DNA of 64,000 bases from Chloranthus sessilifolius (GCA_021018995.1 CM037587.1:89153251-89217250), one strand, 5' to 3'; counted from the first letter of the stretch, positions 10,576-23,040 are shown. Notes: a model not told the origin generated them from the letters alone. Program-made: numbers and translations.

Positions 10576-13500
10576 TGTCACGACCCGAAATTCTACCCCA
10601 TCCCCAAGGGCCTAGAATTCTAAGTTATGACCTGCACGCATCCTAGATACTCTAAGCATACATATACATAATCAGAGTTCTCGAGAAAATATGTTTCCAC
10701 GAAATCCATGAATCCAATAAAAGAAGGTGGAATATAAGGGCAGCCATAAATAAATAAATAAGTGTGATAAAATCCAAGAAATATCTCATAATTAATACAG
10801 AAAATAAAAATCAGACATAAATAAAAGTACGAGCCTATAAGTAAATCATAACAGTATGAAACTAATCTCAATACCGAAACTACAACTATCAATAGTTGGC
10901 ACTTGGGTTAAAATTAACACCAAAGTCCTCCTGGTAACCTGCTATGTCTCCCTCCCAAGCCTCCTGGTACTCAGTGTCCATGGGATCAATGAAATCAACA
11001 CCAATAGGATCAGAATAGCCAGCATCCACTCCGTCGATATAGTCACCTGAAATAGATATATGTCATAAGGGATGAGTTGCTAAATAATATGCAACTCAAT
11101 AGATACACCAACAATCTATCCTATTCTACTCAGGTGTATTGTGGGTGCATCATGTGAGTGATAATAATAGCATATCAACCAACTATAAGAAGGAAACAAT
11201 AAATTCCTATATATCATAGAGTTTATATTATACCATAAATATAATACTATGATCTAGACACACTCATATCCTAATATATCTCACCTATTTCATTTTATTA
11301 TTCTCGCACATGCATCTATATATCACATGGGCATACCTAATATATTCATAAATCTTATATGACCTTTGCCAGAGACTTTGCTCGAGCCTACCATATGAGG
11401 GTCACCACAGTAGCTTACCATCATAACATAACGCTCTCCAAAATATACTCATACACTCCATCCAACCTAATTGGGAGACATGACCAAACGTAACTTATAG
11501 CATATACATACTGTCTCCCAGAGACCCGTCTTGGTTGTAAGAAATTGTTGCCCTTATGATGGCTATGTAAGGAACGACACGTATAGACTTAAGTTATTAA
11601 TCTTATACTAGCCTACACAGTGGCGTCTTATTATCATACTCATAACTTATCTTATCTTGCATATTCATATCATAACATACTTTTATAACTTAATTTTAGG
11701 ATGAGCTATAGTGGGATAACTTCACTAAACTACGCTTCCCAAGGAAAAGATTTCGTAGTAAGTTGGATGTACTTCGTGTCGCAGCCATACTACAGTACAG
11801 GGGTTACATTCATACTACCGTAGAGACTTCACTACAACTAAGGCCTAAGGGTCGAATCTCATATCATAACTTATATTTTATCCTATCATATTAAAACTTG
11901 GGGTGATAGGGTCATCGCATATGTCAAGGTATATGAGGCTAAACTGAAATCGCACTCACCTTATTTGCCATGATGTCTCATACTACCATGAGTTGTAAAG
12001 CATGTGAATACGATGTATTACTCGCTTCAATACCATCTTAGCGAATCATCACGCTCAATCATAGACATGATCTCAGACACTCTCGTACATATGACCTAAC
12101 ATGTCCATAACTCGTATAACAAGATCAAGATGAAAGCATGAAACTTTTCTTACTAGAAAATATATTTATATTCAAGATTTTGTTTTGTTTATACGTATAT
12201 ATGTTTATATATCACACAAATACAAATATAGAATAGAGTAGTTATTAGTGTGAATTCGAGAACATGGAGGTCAAAGTTCAATTTTTACGAGGGCATCGAA
12301 TTTCTAACTCTTCATGCTATCGAAGAGGTCGCATTGAAGCGATAAAATTAATATATATATATATATATGAATTACTATAATTGAATGCTTAAATTGAAAG
12401 ACATTACAATTTAAAGTTAGGTAAATCACGATCATCAATCGAAACATTCAAGCGATTAATATGGATTAAGCGTTGGTCGTACTAAAGTGAAATTATAAGG
12501 TAAATAATATCTTTTGTTCAAACGAGAATCGACCAATCGATTTTAAAATCGATCGATTGAAATTATAATATATAAATATATCATTTAATTTGGATCAGAA
12601 TCGATCGATCGATAATTTATAATCGATCCATCGAATTTAAAGTAAACAGGTGAATCGGTTCTATCCATAATTGATCGATCGAATAGAAGGAATCGATCGA
12701 TCTAATATATAATGCAAGAAGGATAATCGATTCACTTCAGAATCGATCAATCAATCTAGGCATCGATCGATCAAAAATGAAAAAATAAATAAACATATAC
12801 ATATATATATATAATGGTCTCTGTCCAGAATTGATCTATCAAGAGTTAGGATCGATCAAAAATAAAAGGTATATATATGTATGACATGGTCTCAGTGAAG
12901 AATCGATCGATCGGCCATATACAGAAAATATGTAAAGTCAACTTCGTCCAGAATCGATCGATCAAAAATGAAAGTCGATCGATCAACCATTAATAAAAAA
13001 ATAAGCATAGTTGATTCAGTTCAAAATCGATCGATCAAAAATGAAAATCGTTCAATCGACTGAGTAAAGAAAAATATACCCTTTTGCTCGGCCTAGAATC
13101 GATCGATCGTAACTTGAAATCAATCGATCGATTTTGAAATTTTTATACTTTCTAGGGTTACGAATATAAGATTAAAATGACAAAAAATAATTAAAATGCA
13201 TTTATGGCTTGGGTTATCCATTCCATTCCTTTTAATAGCAATTTTATATAAAAGTAATCTCCAAGTTCATTTTATTAGCCCGTCGATATGCGATCGAATG
13301 TACCCTACGCGACGGAATCTGAGAAGAACAAGATGGAATCATGAGTACCCACCGCTTGAAGCGTGAACGGTATATCTACGACGATTAGGGTTGAGGAGAT
13401 TGACATTCAACGTGATGACTCGTCCAAAGTTTTTTCTTCTACTTCCTCCTTAATCTTGATGGTGGAAATAGATCACGGTGGTTCTTGTGGAAGAACACAC

Positions 13501-13741
13501 AAAAGATTTTAGGGAAAGGATTAGGGAGTTTTGAGAAGATTTTTAAGGGAGGGTAGATTGAGAAGAAGTTGTGATGACTAGAGTTTCTTAGGAGAAGAAA
13601 AGAATAAGAGATGGCTAGGGTTCCTTAAAAGATTAGAATGAGAAGAAAAAAGAATTACGTAACTTAAATAGAGTTTTCTAAAATAGGGTAGGTTCCGGTG
13701 TGGAGCGCTAGCACCGAGTATAGTGTAAAACACATATAACA
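10576..13741 (-). repeat. 5' LTR of element D
   Basis: The inner edge is certain: plus-strand TGTCACGACCC at 10576, next to the primer site. The outer edge is uncertain; I place it at the ...ATAACA ending at 13741, which would give TG...CA ends and a length near 3.2 kb. A minus-strand TATA-like ctatttaag lies near 13658-13667. The middle carries the ATCGATCGATC array. A truncated relative in the same orientation lies at 48550-50050. Confidence 0.65.
12520..13140. repeat. Array of ATCGATCGATC palindromes in LTR D
   Basis: Well over ten occurrences of atcgatcgatc or one-base variants, irregularly spaced by roughly 20-60 bases and separated by AT-rich filler. Pairs such as aatcgatcgatcaaaaatga recur. 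It begins after the gcattgaagcg motif that is shared with the truncated LTR at 48.6-50.0 kb. Confidence 0.85.
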
Positions 13742-15518
13742 CTATTAAATAGATTTAAGAAAAATCCAGGTTGTTATATTTTATCTGGTTTATTGTTAAA
13801 AAAAATTGAAAAATGAAACAAGAAAAAATGGACAATTTGTTACGTACTTAATTTTTTTATGAATTAAGTTATAAATAAATACCCAAACAGCCAGAAGTGT
13901 AGTTTTAAAAATATTTCAAATGCGTTATCTGTATTACTAAGTTGTTTACTAACTTAAGATTCTTCTTCTTCAACCAAGCTTTTACATGCTTGATCAGACG
14001 ATGCTCAAATTTTTCACACATTGAACCTAGAGATAATGGGCCTACAATCAGATGGTCAAATTTTGGTTCTACATGACACACAGATTTTGGTTCTGAATCA
14101 CCTTTCAAAATGCGTGTCATGTGAAATAAAAATCTGACCATCCATTGGTGGGATCCTGATCTCAAGATCCATTCTGTATGAAGATTCGGGGGGAAAAGGG
14201 ATCTCCATTGTGTCACTATTTGAAGATTCGGGCAAATACTTTTGGGTTGAAAATAAAGGTACTCTTTCTAATATCTAAATAATATATATAACATTGGATA
14301 AAGATTTCATTAAGTGAGTTTAGTAAGGAAATCTCCTTTAACTAAAACTCAAATGACCATGAATTAGGAATGATTTGTTTGTCATCTCTTTACTATTGTA
14401 AGTAGTGATGTCATTGGTCAAGCCAAGATTTAGGGTTTAGGGTTTTGGGTTGGTAAGTGACTCGGCCAATCCCGAGCCCGTTTCAATTTTAACACCTTGT
14501 TTGAATGGTATTGACAGTTTGGCACATGCTATGTTTTTCTTACTAACTTATTTTGGGGATTGAGCCTGTTGCCCAATTGAAAAGTAACAATATTAAAACC
14601 TCTAGGACACAGGTTCAATCCTATCTTAGTTATAAAATAAAGGGATAATGGCTCATGACCAACATTTAAACACCAAATTAATATTTAAATGATCTTACAA
14701 TATTGAAATTAGACTTCTTCTAGCATCCGGTAAACATCTATGATCAATCTAAATTTTCTAAGTGAGAATCTATCATTAGAGCATGTCTCAGCCCAAAGAA
14801 ACATACCTATGTGAACAATCCGATGACAAACTATAATATCAGGCACTAAAGTTAAAAACAACATTTGATATTATAGTCCACAGATTGGATGATTTAAATC
14901 TCTCTAAAACACTATTTTTGAGTCTATTGCACTTAAATGTATTATCTATCACTTCACCGGTAAGGATCACCCCATCTTAAATCATTGGGGTATAAGATCA
15001 TTTAAACATAGTTTTGGCCCTGAAATATATAAATAAATAAAAAGCTCTCATATTGTTTCATTTTCTTAGAGAGAATCACTAATAAAAAAAAATGTTATCT
15101 TCATAAGGTGTATTGTATGACAATATTCATTTTCTGACCCTTGGAATGCAAAGTGATGATTGTCCAAATTAACCTACAAATGCCTTTTCCTTTTTAATTA
15201 GATGAAAAATTGCAGTTCTTAACATTCTTGGAAAGAAAACATTTCAATCTGTAATAATTGTTTTGGATACTTTTCAAATTACCTCATACACTGCTCATCT
15301 CAAATTGATAGCTTTTCTTAAATTTCCAAATCTCCTCGTATCACCCTCCACAAGAAAATATGATGGGTTTAATTCTTAATTGGTTGTTGAACTATTTCAG
15401 TCTCCATGCACAGGTTCTCTTACATAGGAGACATGGCATTATGTCCAATGCACGTGCTTCCCACTAGTATTTATATGTAAGAGAAATGAGAAGACGCATC
15501 ATGATCCCAATATCAGTA
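13742..15518. other. Intergenic sequence without recognisable genes
   Basis: AT-rich, no coding frame above background. A pair of telomere-like heptamers (ttagggtttaggg) occurs near 14431, too short to be a telomeric tract. A tRNA-like box-B motif (aggttcaatcc) near 14611 suggests a decayed SINE. The open frame at 13905-14216 on the minus strand has no family signature and is not called. Confidence 0.6.
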
Positions 15519-16357
15519 TTGTCAAAGGTGTGTCTAGGCGCACCCTCTGCACCAGCGCCTTGCAACTTAGGCACAGGTGCAGAGACGCATGCCTACGCGT
15601 GCGCTTTTTGTGCCTAGGTGCAAAAGCTCAAAAGCGCACCTAGGCACGCCTCAAATTACTTTAATATAAAAATAAGTTAAAATTTCTTATACAACCTAGA
15701 ACTTGTACACGAGCTAGTGACGCGCACCTAGGCATTTTCTTTTTATGCCTAGGAGCACCTCGAGTTATTTGAATACAAAAAAAATAAAAAAATCTTATAA
15801 ACTCGTAAACTAGTTAAAGTTAGACATATTTCTATTAAGTCTTAGCTCAAGTTTATAAGTTGAAGTGCTACACTCGAGAGTCGAGAATTAGAGCATCTTT
15901 TCTAGTTACTTGAATTAGAGCATCCTTTCTAGTTACTTAGACCCCTACGTGCTAGTTTATTAAATTGTATTTTCTGGTGTACATAAATACATAATATCTA
16001 ATTATTTATGATATTTATTTATTTCTTGTATTTCATATTTATTGATTACCTGATTTCTATCATAGATTTATAGCATTTTCTTTTAATTTTTATATACATT
16101 TATGATTTATGCTTCAAATTTTATTTTATTTTTGTTTTTATACATTTAAAAATTTTAAATGTCAAATTATTAATAGAGATATAAAATACAATTTATCGAT
16201 AGAAAATATATTATCTTACACTAATATAAATATATAAATATGTAATTATTTAAAATAAAAATGCGCCTCAAAAAACAAAGGCAATCGCACCTTTACGCTT
16301 AGACCTCGCCTAGGCCCCAGGGACTCTTCACCTCGGGTGCGCCTAGCGCTTTGACAA
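15519..16357. mobile_element. Non-autonomous inverted-repeat DNA transposon
   Basis: Left end ttgtcaaag followed by tgtctaggcgcacc; right end ggtgcgcctagcgctttgacaa, its near reverse complement. The interior is AT-rich, without a transposase frame, and contains further internal copies of the gcgcacctaggc motif close to both ends. Element length 839 bp. No convincing target duplication was found, so the superfamily is not assigned (hAT-like is a guess). Confidence 0.65.
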
Positions 16358-16435
16358 CAATGTCCAAAACAACACCTGTTTTAGGTTAATCAATCATGGG
16401 ATTATGCATTGATTTTGGGATTATGCAACGGATCA

Positions 16436-16567
16436 TGCCCAAATGTTTTAGGTAGTACTTGATCGATCTTTTCTAGGTTGTCATGGCACCCGCTCCTCAT
16501 GATGGGTGCCACATGGTGCCTATCTGACGTGGATGCAACCGTCAAGGCTGCCTCCTATTCCAAAGCA

Positions 16568-16633
<66 letters not shown>

Positions 16634-16805
16634 TATTACGTCCATATATACATATATAGAGAGAGGGAGGCCTAGGACTATGCAATCAGTTGTAGGGCTA
16701 GTTCCTTTAACCATGCCAGCTGGGCATCATGTGGAACCTGTCATGAGGATCAGGTGCCATGAAAATTTGAATGAAATCGATCAAATACTATATAAAATTT
16801 GGGCA
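16436..16805. mobile_element. Long-TIR MITE cut by LTR B
   Basis: The left arm from 16436 (tgcccaaatgttttaggtag...) and the reverse complement of the right arm ending at 16805 match for roughly 100 bases with scattered mismatches. The shared blocks include a tgatcgat segment, catggcacc, cctcatga and ccacatg. The central loop is a (CT)n(TA)n tract. The right arm ends exactly where the LTR begins at 16807, suggesting the LTR inserted at or within the end of this element. Confidence 0.75.
16567..16625. repeat. (CT)n(TA)n microsatellite
   Basis: Alternating CT then alternating TA at the centre of the MITE. Both overlapping plus-strand open frames (leucine/serine and tyrosine/isoleucine runs) are artefacts of it. 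Confidence 0.95.
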
Positions 16806-16806
16806 C

Positions 16807-18090
16807 TATAGACACCCAAATTTGGCCCAAGGCACGATCGATATGTACTTCGAAGAAAGGTGTGCACCCGAGCTTCTGAGAGCACTTTCCAAACTCTTAG
16901 GAGTCAACCCGAACCCTTATGAACTAACCCCAAATACTTAGGAGTCAACCCGAACCCTTAGGACTATCCCCAAACCCTTAAGAGCCAACCCAAACCCTTA
17001 GAAAGGCCGACCAAGCCCATAGGACCTAATCTGAACCAACCAAAGAAGCGGATAGAAAGAAGCATGCCAAAGTTTACACAAACACCTTATTAAGCTAAGG
17101 CCTATACCATTGGAAAGTAGAGGTTTTCAGCTTTCCAACAAGTAAAGAATCGCTCAATTCCGAGTTGTACGTCAAAAGTTATGGCGATTTGAAGAACAAG
17201 GTAAAATGCAGGAAATTACACATGCGTGCATAGTATGCAAGCATGTGCAATTTTCCGCAAAATTTACACATGCATGCATAGTATGCATGCATGACCAAAT
17301 TTGGCTTTTTCTTTAGAACCCACCAGCATGGGGGCCAACTTCTCTGGTTTGAAAAGCCCAAAAATAGGCATGCGTGCATAGTATGCATGCATGCCCATTT
17401 TCTTCATTTTTTTTGTGAAAATGGCTGAATTGAGCCTTGGGGGTTTGACTTGTGGCCTACCCCAAAGTTTGGGGTGGGTTTCTTTAGGACCCTAGTGACC
17501 CAACTAGCCTAAACCCAAACCCTTTTGCCACTTAAACCCCCACCCTATCATCTACCATTAAAACTCAATTTCCACTCCTCTAGGCCCTAGAAAACCTTAG
17601 ATGACACATTACCTAATTTCTAAGCCAATTTGTGACCTAATCCCTCACTAATCACCTCAACCTATATAAATAGAGACCCACCCCTCCTTGTTTAGGAAAC
17701 CTTTTCCAAATCTAAAAGAAGAAACTCTACAAAATTAGCTCCCCATTTTCAAGCATCAAGCCTTCCCAACCTTGGAACCCTAACTCATCGCTCATAACCC
17801 TCATACTTCTCTCATCAACAACCGTCAATCCTTCAAAACCATAGCAAGTTAGAACCCTTTCTCTAAGCCTATTTCTATCGGAAGCTTATCGGTGCCACAT
17901 CCACACAATGATTCGACCGCGGTGCTACAAGGGCTCGAGAGCTCCGGCTCTCCCCTCTATTCCTCTACCTTATTTGCTTTCCCTCTATCCAAGGATTCAA
18001 GTCGTTACGCCGTTGAAATTTCGGTGTTAGCGAGAGCTTGATAGGATCATACTGCCTTCGGGTAAGAGGAAGTGTTATTTTCTTGCTATT
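16807..18090 (+). repeat. 5' LTR of Tat-type element B (3' end lost)
   Basis: Starts TATAGACACCC (TG changed to TA) and follows the LTR sequence through the TATA-like ctatataaatagag at 17663 and the R-like block reading agagctccggctctcccctc. Homology stops near 18090, in the block after gaagtgttatt. The last roughly 230 bases and the CA end are missing or displaced by 18091-18890. The five bases before it (ggcac) do not match those after 31721 (atgga). Confidence 0.75.
17216..17395. repeat. Palindrome cluster in LTR B 5'
   Basis: Three copies of a dyad around gcatgcatagtatgcatgc, separated by spacers of about 45 and 65 bases. They occupy the same LTR position as the unrelated dyads of LTR A and of the LTR at 30245. 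Confidence 0.8.
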
Positions 18091-18141
18091 GAACTTAAGC
18101 AAACTCCCTTAAAATTGAACCAAGAGGGGGACTTAATTAAT

Positions 18142-18435
18142 TTATTCGGGCAGGTAGCTTTTGCAAAAGGAGGGAATTTTAGGTAGTGATACACTTGTCC
18201 TGATTTTCGGTAGAGCAACAGCCGTAGTGGTGATGATCTTGAAAGGAATCACCTCATCCAGTAAATGAGAAGGCGCTCGCTCCGTAGGTATATCGGGTGG
18301 GTAACCAGAATTGTTATGAAGCTTAAACCCTTGGGGGAGCGCATTAGTTACACTGAATCGACCTTGTATCCTCTAGGCGCGATAAGGAGGGACCTGATAA
18401 CAAGAAAAAATAGTCCCTGAAAGCACTACTTCCAG
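18142..18435 (-). other. Unidentified open frame inside the LTR B junction
   Basis: The minus strand reads about 98 codons with a single stop, including NALPQGFKLHNNSGYPPD and EVIPFKIITTTAVALPKI, then a stop at 18142-18144. Composition and codon pattern look protein-coding and unlike the surrounding LTR, and the segment has no counterpart in the two other LTR copies. I do not recognise the family. It is probably a captured or inserted gene or transposon fragment. Confidence 0.4.
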
Positions 18436-18518
18436 AAAATCCAAAAAAAATAGACTAACTTGGGTCTACTGCTGCTGTCCAAATATATATATATATATAT
18501 ATATATATACTTTTTAGC

Positions 18519-18690
18519 CTAACGTGTATAATATACATGCTAAGCCAAAATTCTCCAGACTTAGCCCTGCGTGTATAATATACACGCTAAGCCAAAATTC
18601 CAGAGTTTCTAGCTTAGCATGTATAATATACACACTAAGCCAAATCTCCAGAATTTTAGCCCTAGCGTATATAATATATACACTAGCCTG
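18519..18690. repeat. Fourfold palindromic minisatellite
   Basis: Four copies of a roughly 45-base unit built on gcgtgtataatatacacgc followed by taagccaaaattccagac-like spacer. The same dyad occurs twice in the LTR at 30245. It follows a (TA)n run at 18484-18509. Confidence 0.85.
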
Positions 18691-20400
18691 TTCTGGCTCA
18701 AGCGGCCCAAATCTAAGGCCTTTTTCACCATTCCCAGGCCCCCTGCTTAGCGATTTTAATACCCTCAATAATTCTCACACCACTGACACCTAAAATGCCC
18801 TCGCCGGTCAAGAGAGGTCGCCCTCTTATTGACTCTTCTGAGGGATATTCGTCGCGTGGATTTTCGTTCCCTTACATAAATCAAAGGTCCTCCTTTGATT
18901 CTTTCAAGGTATATCGAAATCCCATCGTGGGAGGCATTAAGGGTGTAAATACCACCTAAAAAGGGAGTTCTAAGGCCCCGAAAAAGCTTCATATTGATCC
19001 AAGGAAGAGGAAATTTGTATTTATTATATACAAAATCCAAAAATAAACTAAAAAAAAATTAATCAAACCAAAAATCCAAAAAAAGAGAACTTGTCGTGTC
19101 GGAACAACGACATCACCTTACCCACCATCATCCCGTAGGAGGAGGAAGAAAATGTTCGGGCCTCACCCGAGGAATCCATACCCGACCCACCGCCAAACCA
19201 TGTCTTGGGCGATGGACCCGACTTACGCAAACCCCGATTCATCCCCAACACATTCCCAAATGAAGGAGATACCCATCTTTGACCCCCCAACCCAATCTCC
19301 ATTCAAAGTCGCTAGACCATTCGATGCACCCATTTTCTCATCCACACCCATTCAAAATTTACCCATTTTTTCATCCACATCTACCTAAAATCCATCCACA
19401 TACACCCCATTTTTCACCCTATTTCCCCTCAAATCCAAATAACCCTAATTTTCCCCCATCCACCACCGCTCAAAATTCACCCCATTTTCCCCCCACACCA
19501 ACCCAGGTCATGCCCAATTTTCCACAGCCCTCCACTTCAAATACACTTAAATTTTTCATATACTTCCATCCAAAATATCCCCATTTTTTCTCAAACAATA
19601 CCTAATTTTTCCCCATCCACATCCCATATACCCCATCTTCCCTCCAACCCAAATACACCCAATTTTCCCCATCCACCCGGGACATGCTCAATTTTCCCTC
19701 ATTTACCCAGGTCATGCCCAATTTTTCACCCACATCCACTCAAGCCATGACCAATTTTTCATCCACATCCCACCATGCATTACCACCAGTCCACACATCT
19801 CCCCCATCAAATGAACCATCCCTTTCCACACTCATGACTGATCTCATGGTCATATGGAGGAAATGATGAGGGCTTACACAGCATGGAAGGCCTCTCAAAA
19901 CCTTCCTCATCCACCGCAAATACCCGATCCCCATCAAACCTTCCAAAATTTCTACACCCCATTTGTCCAAAATCTCAATCCTACCCAACCACCCATAATC
20001 CATACCACCCAAAACACCCAACATCAGCCATGGGACCCTGCAAGTGGGCCTCAAAGGCCTAATACCATTCTTCAAACTGGCATGAGCCCCATTTATCCAC
20101 ATTCCTCACACCCAACCCAATATGGGGATCCATCTCATACTGTCAAACATCCCCAATTCACCCATCCTCTTACATCCCAACCCAATCAATAAAACCCCCA
20201 CCAAGCACAATGGCCTCATCAGGCACCTATCCAATACCCACAGTTTACCCATCCATTTATCCCCCAAATCACCCAGCAAATCTTCCCCCACTCACAATGG
20301 CCTCACCAAGCAATTTCATAAACCTTCCAAAATCCAATCAATTCCATTCCTCCACTAGTTATTGATGCAAGTAATTAATATGAGGAGGATAAAACCCGAA
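18691..20400 (+). other. 5' internal leader of element B, proline-rich in all frames
   Basis: After a stretch resembling the post-LTR region at 31722-31870 (tggattttcgttccctt, then ggtatatcgaaatcc), the plus strand becomes strongly G-poor and C-rich from 19150. All three frames are open for long stretches and encode Pro/His/Thr/Asn-rich strings. Units such as aggtcatgcccaattttcc repeat at 19506, 19711 and nearby. Corresponding regions occur in element C (32180-32640, 45540-46080). It may be the N-terminal part of gag or an untranslated leader; the composition alone explains the open frames. Confidence 0.6.
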
Positions 20401-21720
20401 ACAGTGGAGCCTACATAGGGGTATTTACCAATTTCATCCTCTTACAACCCGTATTAACCAACCCATAGGCAGTCCAAAGTGAATGGAGGCAGCCTGTTGA
20501 GGGACCAGTCCCACCATCTAGAGAGTCAGAGCTGCTAAAAGAACAGGTGGACAAGATCCAAAAATAGCTGATGAAGATGGGCAGAGCAGAAATCCATGCC
20601 ACTAATTTTTCTGACCTATGCTTATTTGCAGAGGTACCTTTACCCCCAAAATTCAAGATGCTAACATTTGACAAGTACAATGGCACGGGTAACCATATTG
20701 CACACTTCAAGTCCTACTGTGGGGACATATTTCAATACGGCGGAGATGAACGACTCCTCATCAACATATTTCAGAAGAGCCTCATGGGCCCAGCTTTGAG
20801 ATGGTTCACTTCCCTTGAACCATCTATGATTAAAACTTGAAAATATTTGACCCACCTGTTCCAAGAAAAGTATGTCTACAACATAGACATCGAGCCTCGT
20901 AAATCTGATCTAGCTCACCCAAAGCAGAAGTCCAATGAAACATTCAACAACTACCTGGGAAGATGGAGGGCATTGGCAGCCTAAGTAAGAACCCGAATAC
21001 CTGACGATGAGCAGATTGAGAGATCTCAAAAAGCACTCTACCAATCATCTCGGATTTCTTGGTGTACCAGCAGCAATCCAGCTTTGCTAACTTGGTAAGG
21101 AATGCCAATCATTGTGAGGATGTAATAAGAGAGGGGCAGTTAAATAAAACTATAACCAGCAGTGTCCGCAAGTTCACAAAGAAGAGGAACGATAGAAGAA
21201 ATAGGGCAGATGTGCAGACAATCATAAATACACAGCCTAGCACCAGTATAGCCCCATTCGAGTTTGAGGCAGCACAGCCAGTCCCAGCACGAGTCAAACC
21301 AGTACAGAGAACAGGCAATGGGCAGGGGCACTGATGACCCCAGAATAAAGAAGGGCCCGATTCAATCAAGTTTTTATGCCACTGGGGAAATCCTTGAACA
21401 TCCTTTTACCATTGTTGGCTGAAAAAGATCTTGTTACTCCCTTCCAACCGTGCCCGCCAGCAAACCCAATCCTAAGAAACTTTGATCCCAAATACTCATT
21501 ACAATTTCTACCAAGGGCCAGGTCACCCGACTGGCCAATGCTTTCCCTTGAAGCATGCAATATCTGATAGAAGCCGAAAAAATCATCCCTCCGACTCTTC
21601 CCTCGGCAAACCAGCATGCAAACATTTATCAGATTCTGTTGTCGCCGCACCCACCAGGAGGAACGGGCCCAAAGCCCGCTATCAACATGAAAGAGGAAGA
21701 CGGGAAAGAGTTTGATCCTT
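20401..21720 (+). pseudogene. Gag of element B (broken)
   Basis: Contains the Retrotrans_gag segment: PPKFKMLTFDKYNGTGNHIA, QKSLMGPALRWFTSLEPSMI, and, after stops, ETFNNYLGRWRALAA. In-frame stops at 20838 (TGA) and 20982 (TAA) fall where element C keeps TGG (46588 region) and CAA (46732). A knuckle-like segment, YNFYQGPGHPTGQCFPLKHA, follows near 21500 in another frame. Such an FH..GH.T..C..LK motif is usual at the gag end of Tat elements. Confidence 0.85.
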
Positions 21721-22359
21721 CATAATATATCAGTGTTAGGGAGAACTTCATAGCACCAAGGTAAGAAAATTGAAAATATGGGAACATAAGAGTAATCAAG
21801 CCTTTAAACTTGGTTAATTACTTCCTCAATACAACACCCCAAACAGAGCCCTTAGATCTAAGGATGTATTTCCCAGTACCAGCTCCTGTCAATTATGTCC
21901 AATTCAGCTTATCTCCATGTCAACCATATACAACACCAACCCCCTCCAATTACTTGATGCCCGATATTTCCCCATTACCCCCTCCAGCACTGATTAGCTA
22001 CCATTGGCTTCAGTCAACCACATCACCACCAATGCAGTCATCCACGATTCCCGTAGACCCCATGAGGCCCACTTTTATCGCTCCTCCAACCTATCCACCT
22101 CTAACAAAAGTTAACCATGTCTTATCTAGTTATTCGGCACCACCAATCCAGGAGCCTTTGATACCCTCGTCTAACATGTTTCAGAAGGTCGACCTATGAC
22201 CCCCACCAGATCTCGCTTAATTACAATCAAGCATATATCAATGCGGGCAGCAGCAGAGAGGGGGCAGTTGATTTTATTATATGATCTATCAGGATCTCTA
22301 AGCAACCCGAGGTACCAGTACTAGCCCAATCAGAAGAGAGAAAGGAACCCCTAGTAGTG

Positions 22360-23040
22360 CACCCATTTGAAAAAAATGAGCCAAGAATACGCGTTGGAAA
22401 CACAGTTTAAAAGAATGCCAACTCACATCACCGTCTGGGACCTGCTAATGACGTCTCCACTCCACCATCAAGATCTAATGGGAGCATTGAAAAATATGCA
22501 TGTGTCCATCAAAGTATCCCCAGATGAGGTAGGGCAGGTATTAGCTCCTAACGCCATCTCATTTTCATACGTCGATCTTCTGAATGAGGGAAACAATCAT
22601 TCCAAACCCCTCAATATTATAGTAGAAGCAGGAGACTTGCTGATTCCGTTAGTACTAATAGACAATGAATCGGTATTAAATGTGTGCCCCCTAAGAACTG
22701 TAATTAAAGATAGGGGTTGATCCCTCCACGTTCAGGCCAGTTAGAACAAGCATAAGAGGATTCGATAACACATGGAAGTAAATAATAAGAGAAGTCGATC
22801 TTGAGCTCACCATTGGGCCAATAACCTTCTGTCCCGTTCCAAGTTATGGACATCAAATCCACCTTCAATCTGATGTTGAGATGCCCATGGTTGTACAAAC
22901 TCAGGGCAATACCTTCAACCTTGCACCAAAAGCTCAGATTCTTATCGGATCAGAAGGTCATCACCATTCTGGGTGAAGGACAGGAGGAAGGAGAAAAGGT
23001 CACACACAACATTGAGAACCTTAAGATATTGGATGTGTAA
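22360..23040 (+). pseudogene. Aspartic protease region of element B (broken)
   Basis: The frame 22367-22720 includes ITVWDLLMTSPLHHQDLMGA, then PLVLIDNESVLNVCPLRT. The latter is the Tat protease active-site block (usually ..LIDGGS..N..P..T), with the glycine-glycine pair altered. The segment continues in another frame with ITFCPVPS-like and MDIKSTFNLMLRCPW pieces (usually F.V.DI...YN.LLGRPW). Element C carries the same start of this region at 48145-48549. Confidence 0.75.

Larger units (their letters stand above)
4075..13741 (-). mobile_element. Degenerate chromovirus-like Ty3/gypsy element D (minus strand)
   Basis: Reading on the minus strand from right to left: LTR, initiator-tRNA primer-binding site, gag, protease, RT, RNase H, integrase. 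The order PR-RT-RH-IN is that of Ty3/gypsy. The frame has many stops and frameshifts, and part of the integrase is missing. The element is interrupted by solo LTR E (6355-8821). On its 3' side it is cut by LTR A at 4074, so its trailer and 3' LTR would have to lie to the left of element A. The lineage (Tekay/Del-like) is inferred from the integrase tail and the primer site; no chromodomain is visible. Confidence 0.8.

Noticed and set aside
14420..14460. Telomere-like repeats
   Set aside because: Only two heptamers; no tract.
16478..16811. Two plus-strand open frames with leucine/serine and tyrosine/isoleucine runs
   Set aside because: Artefacts of the (CT)n(TA)n centre of a MITE.
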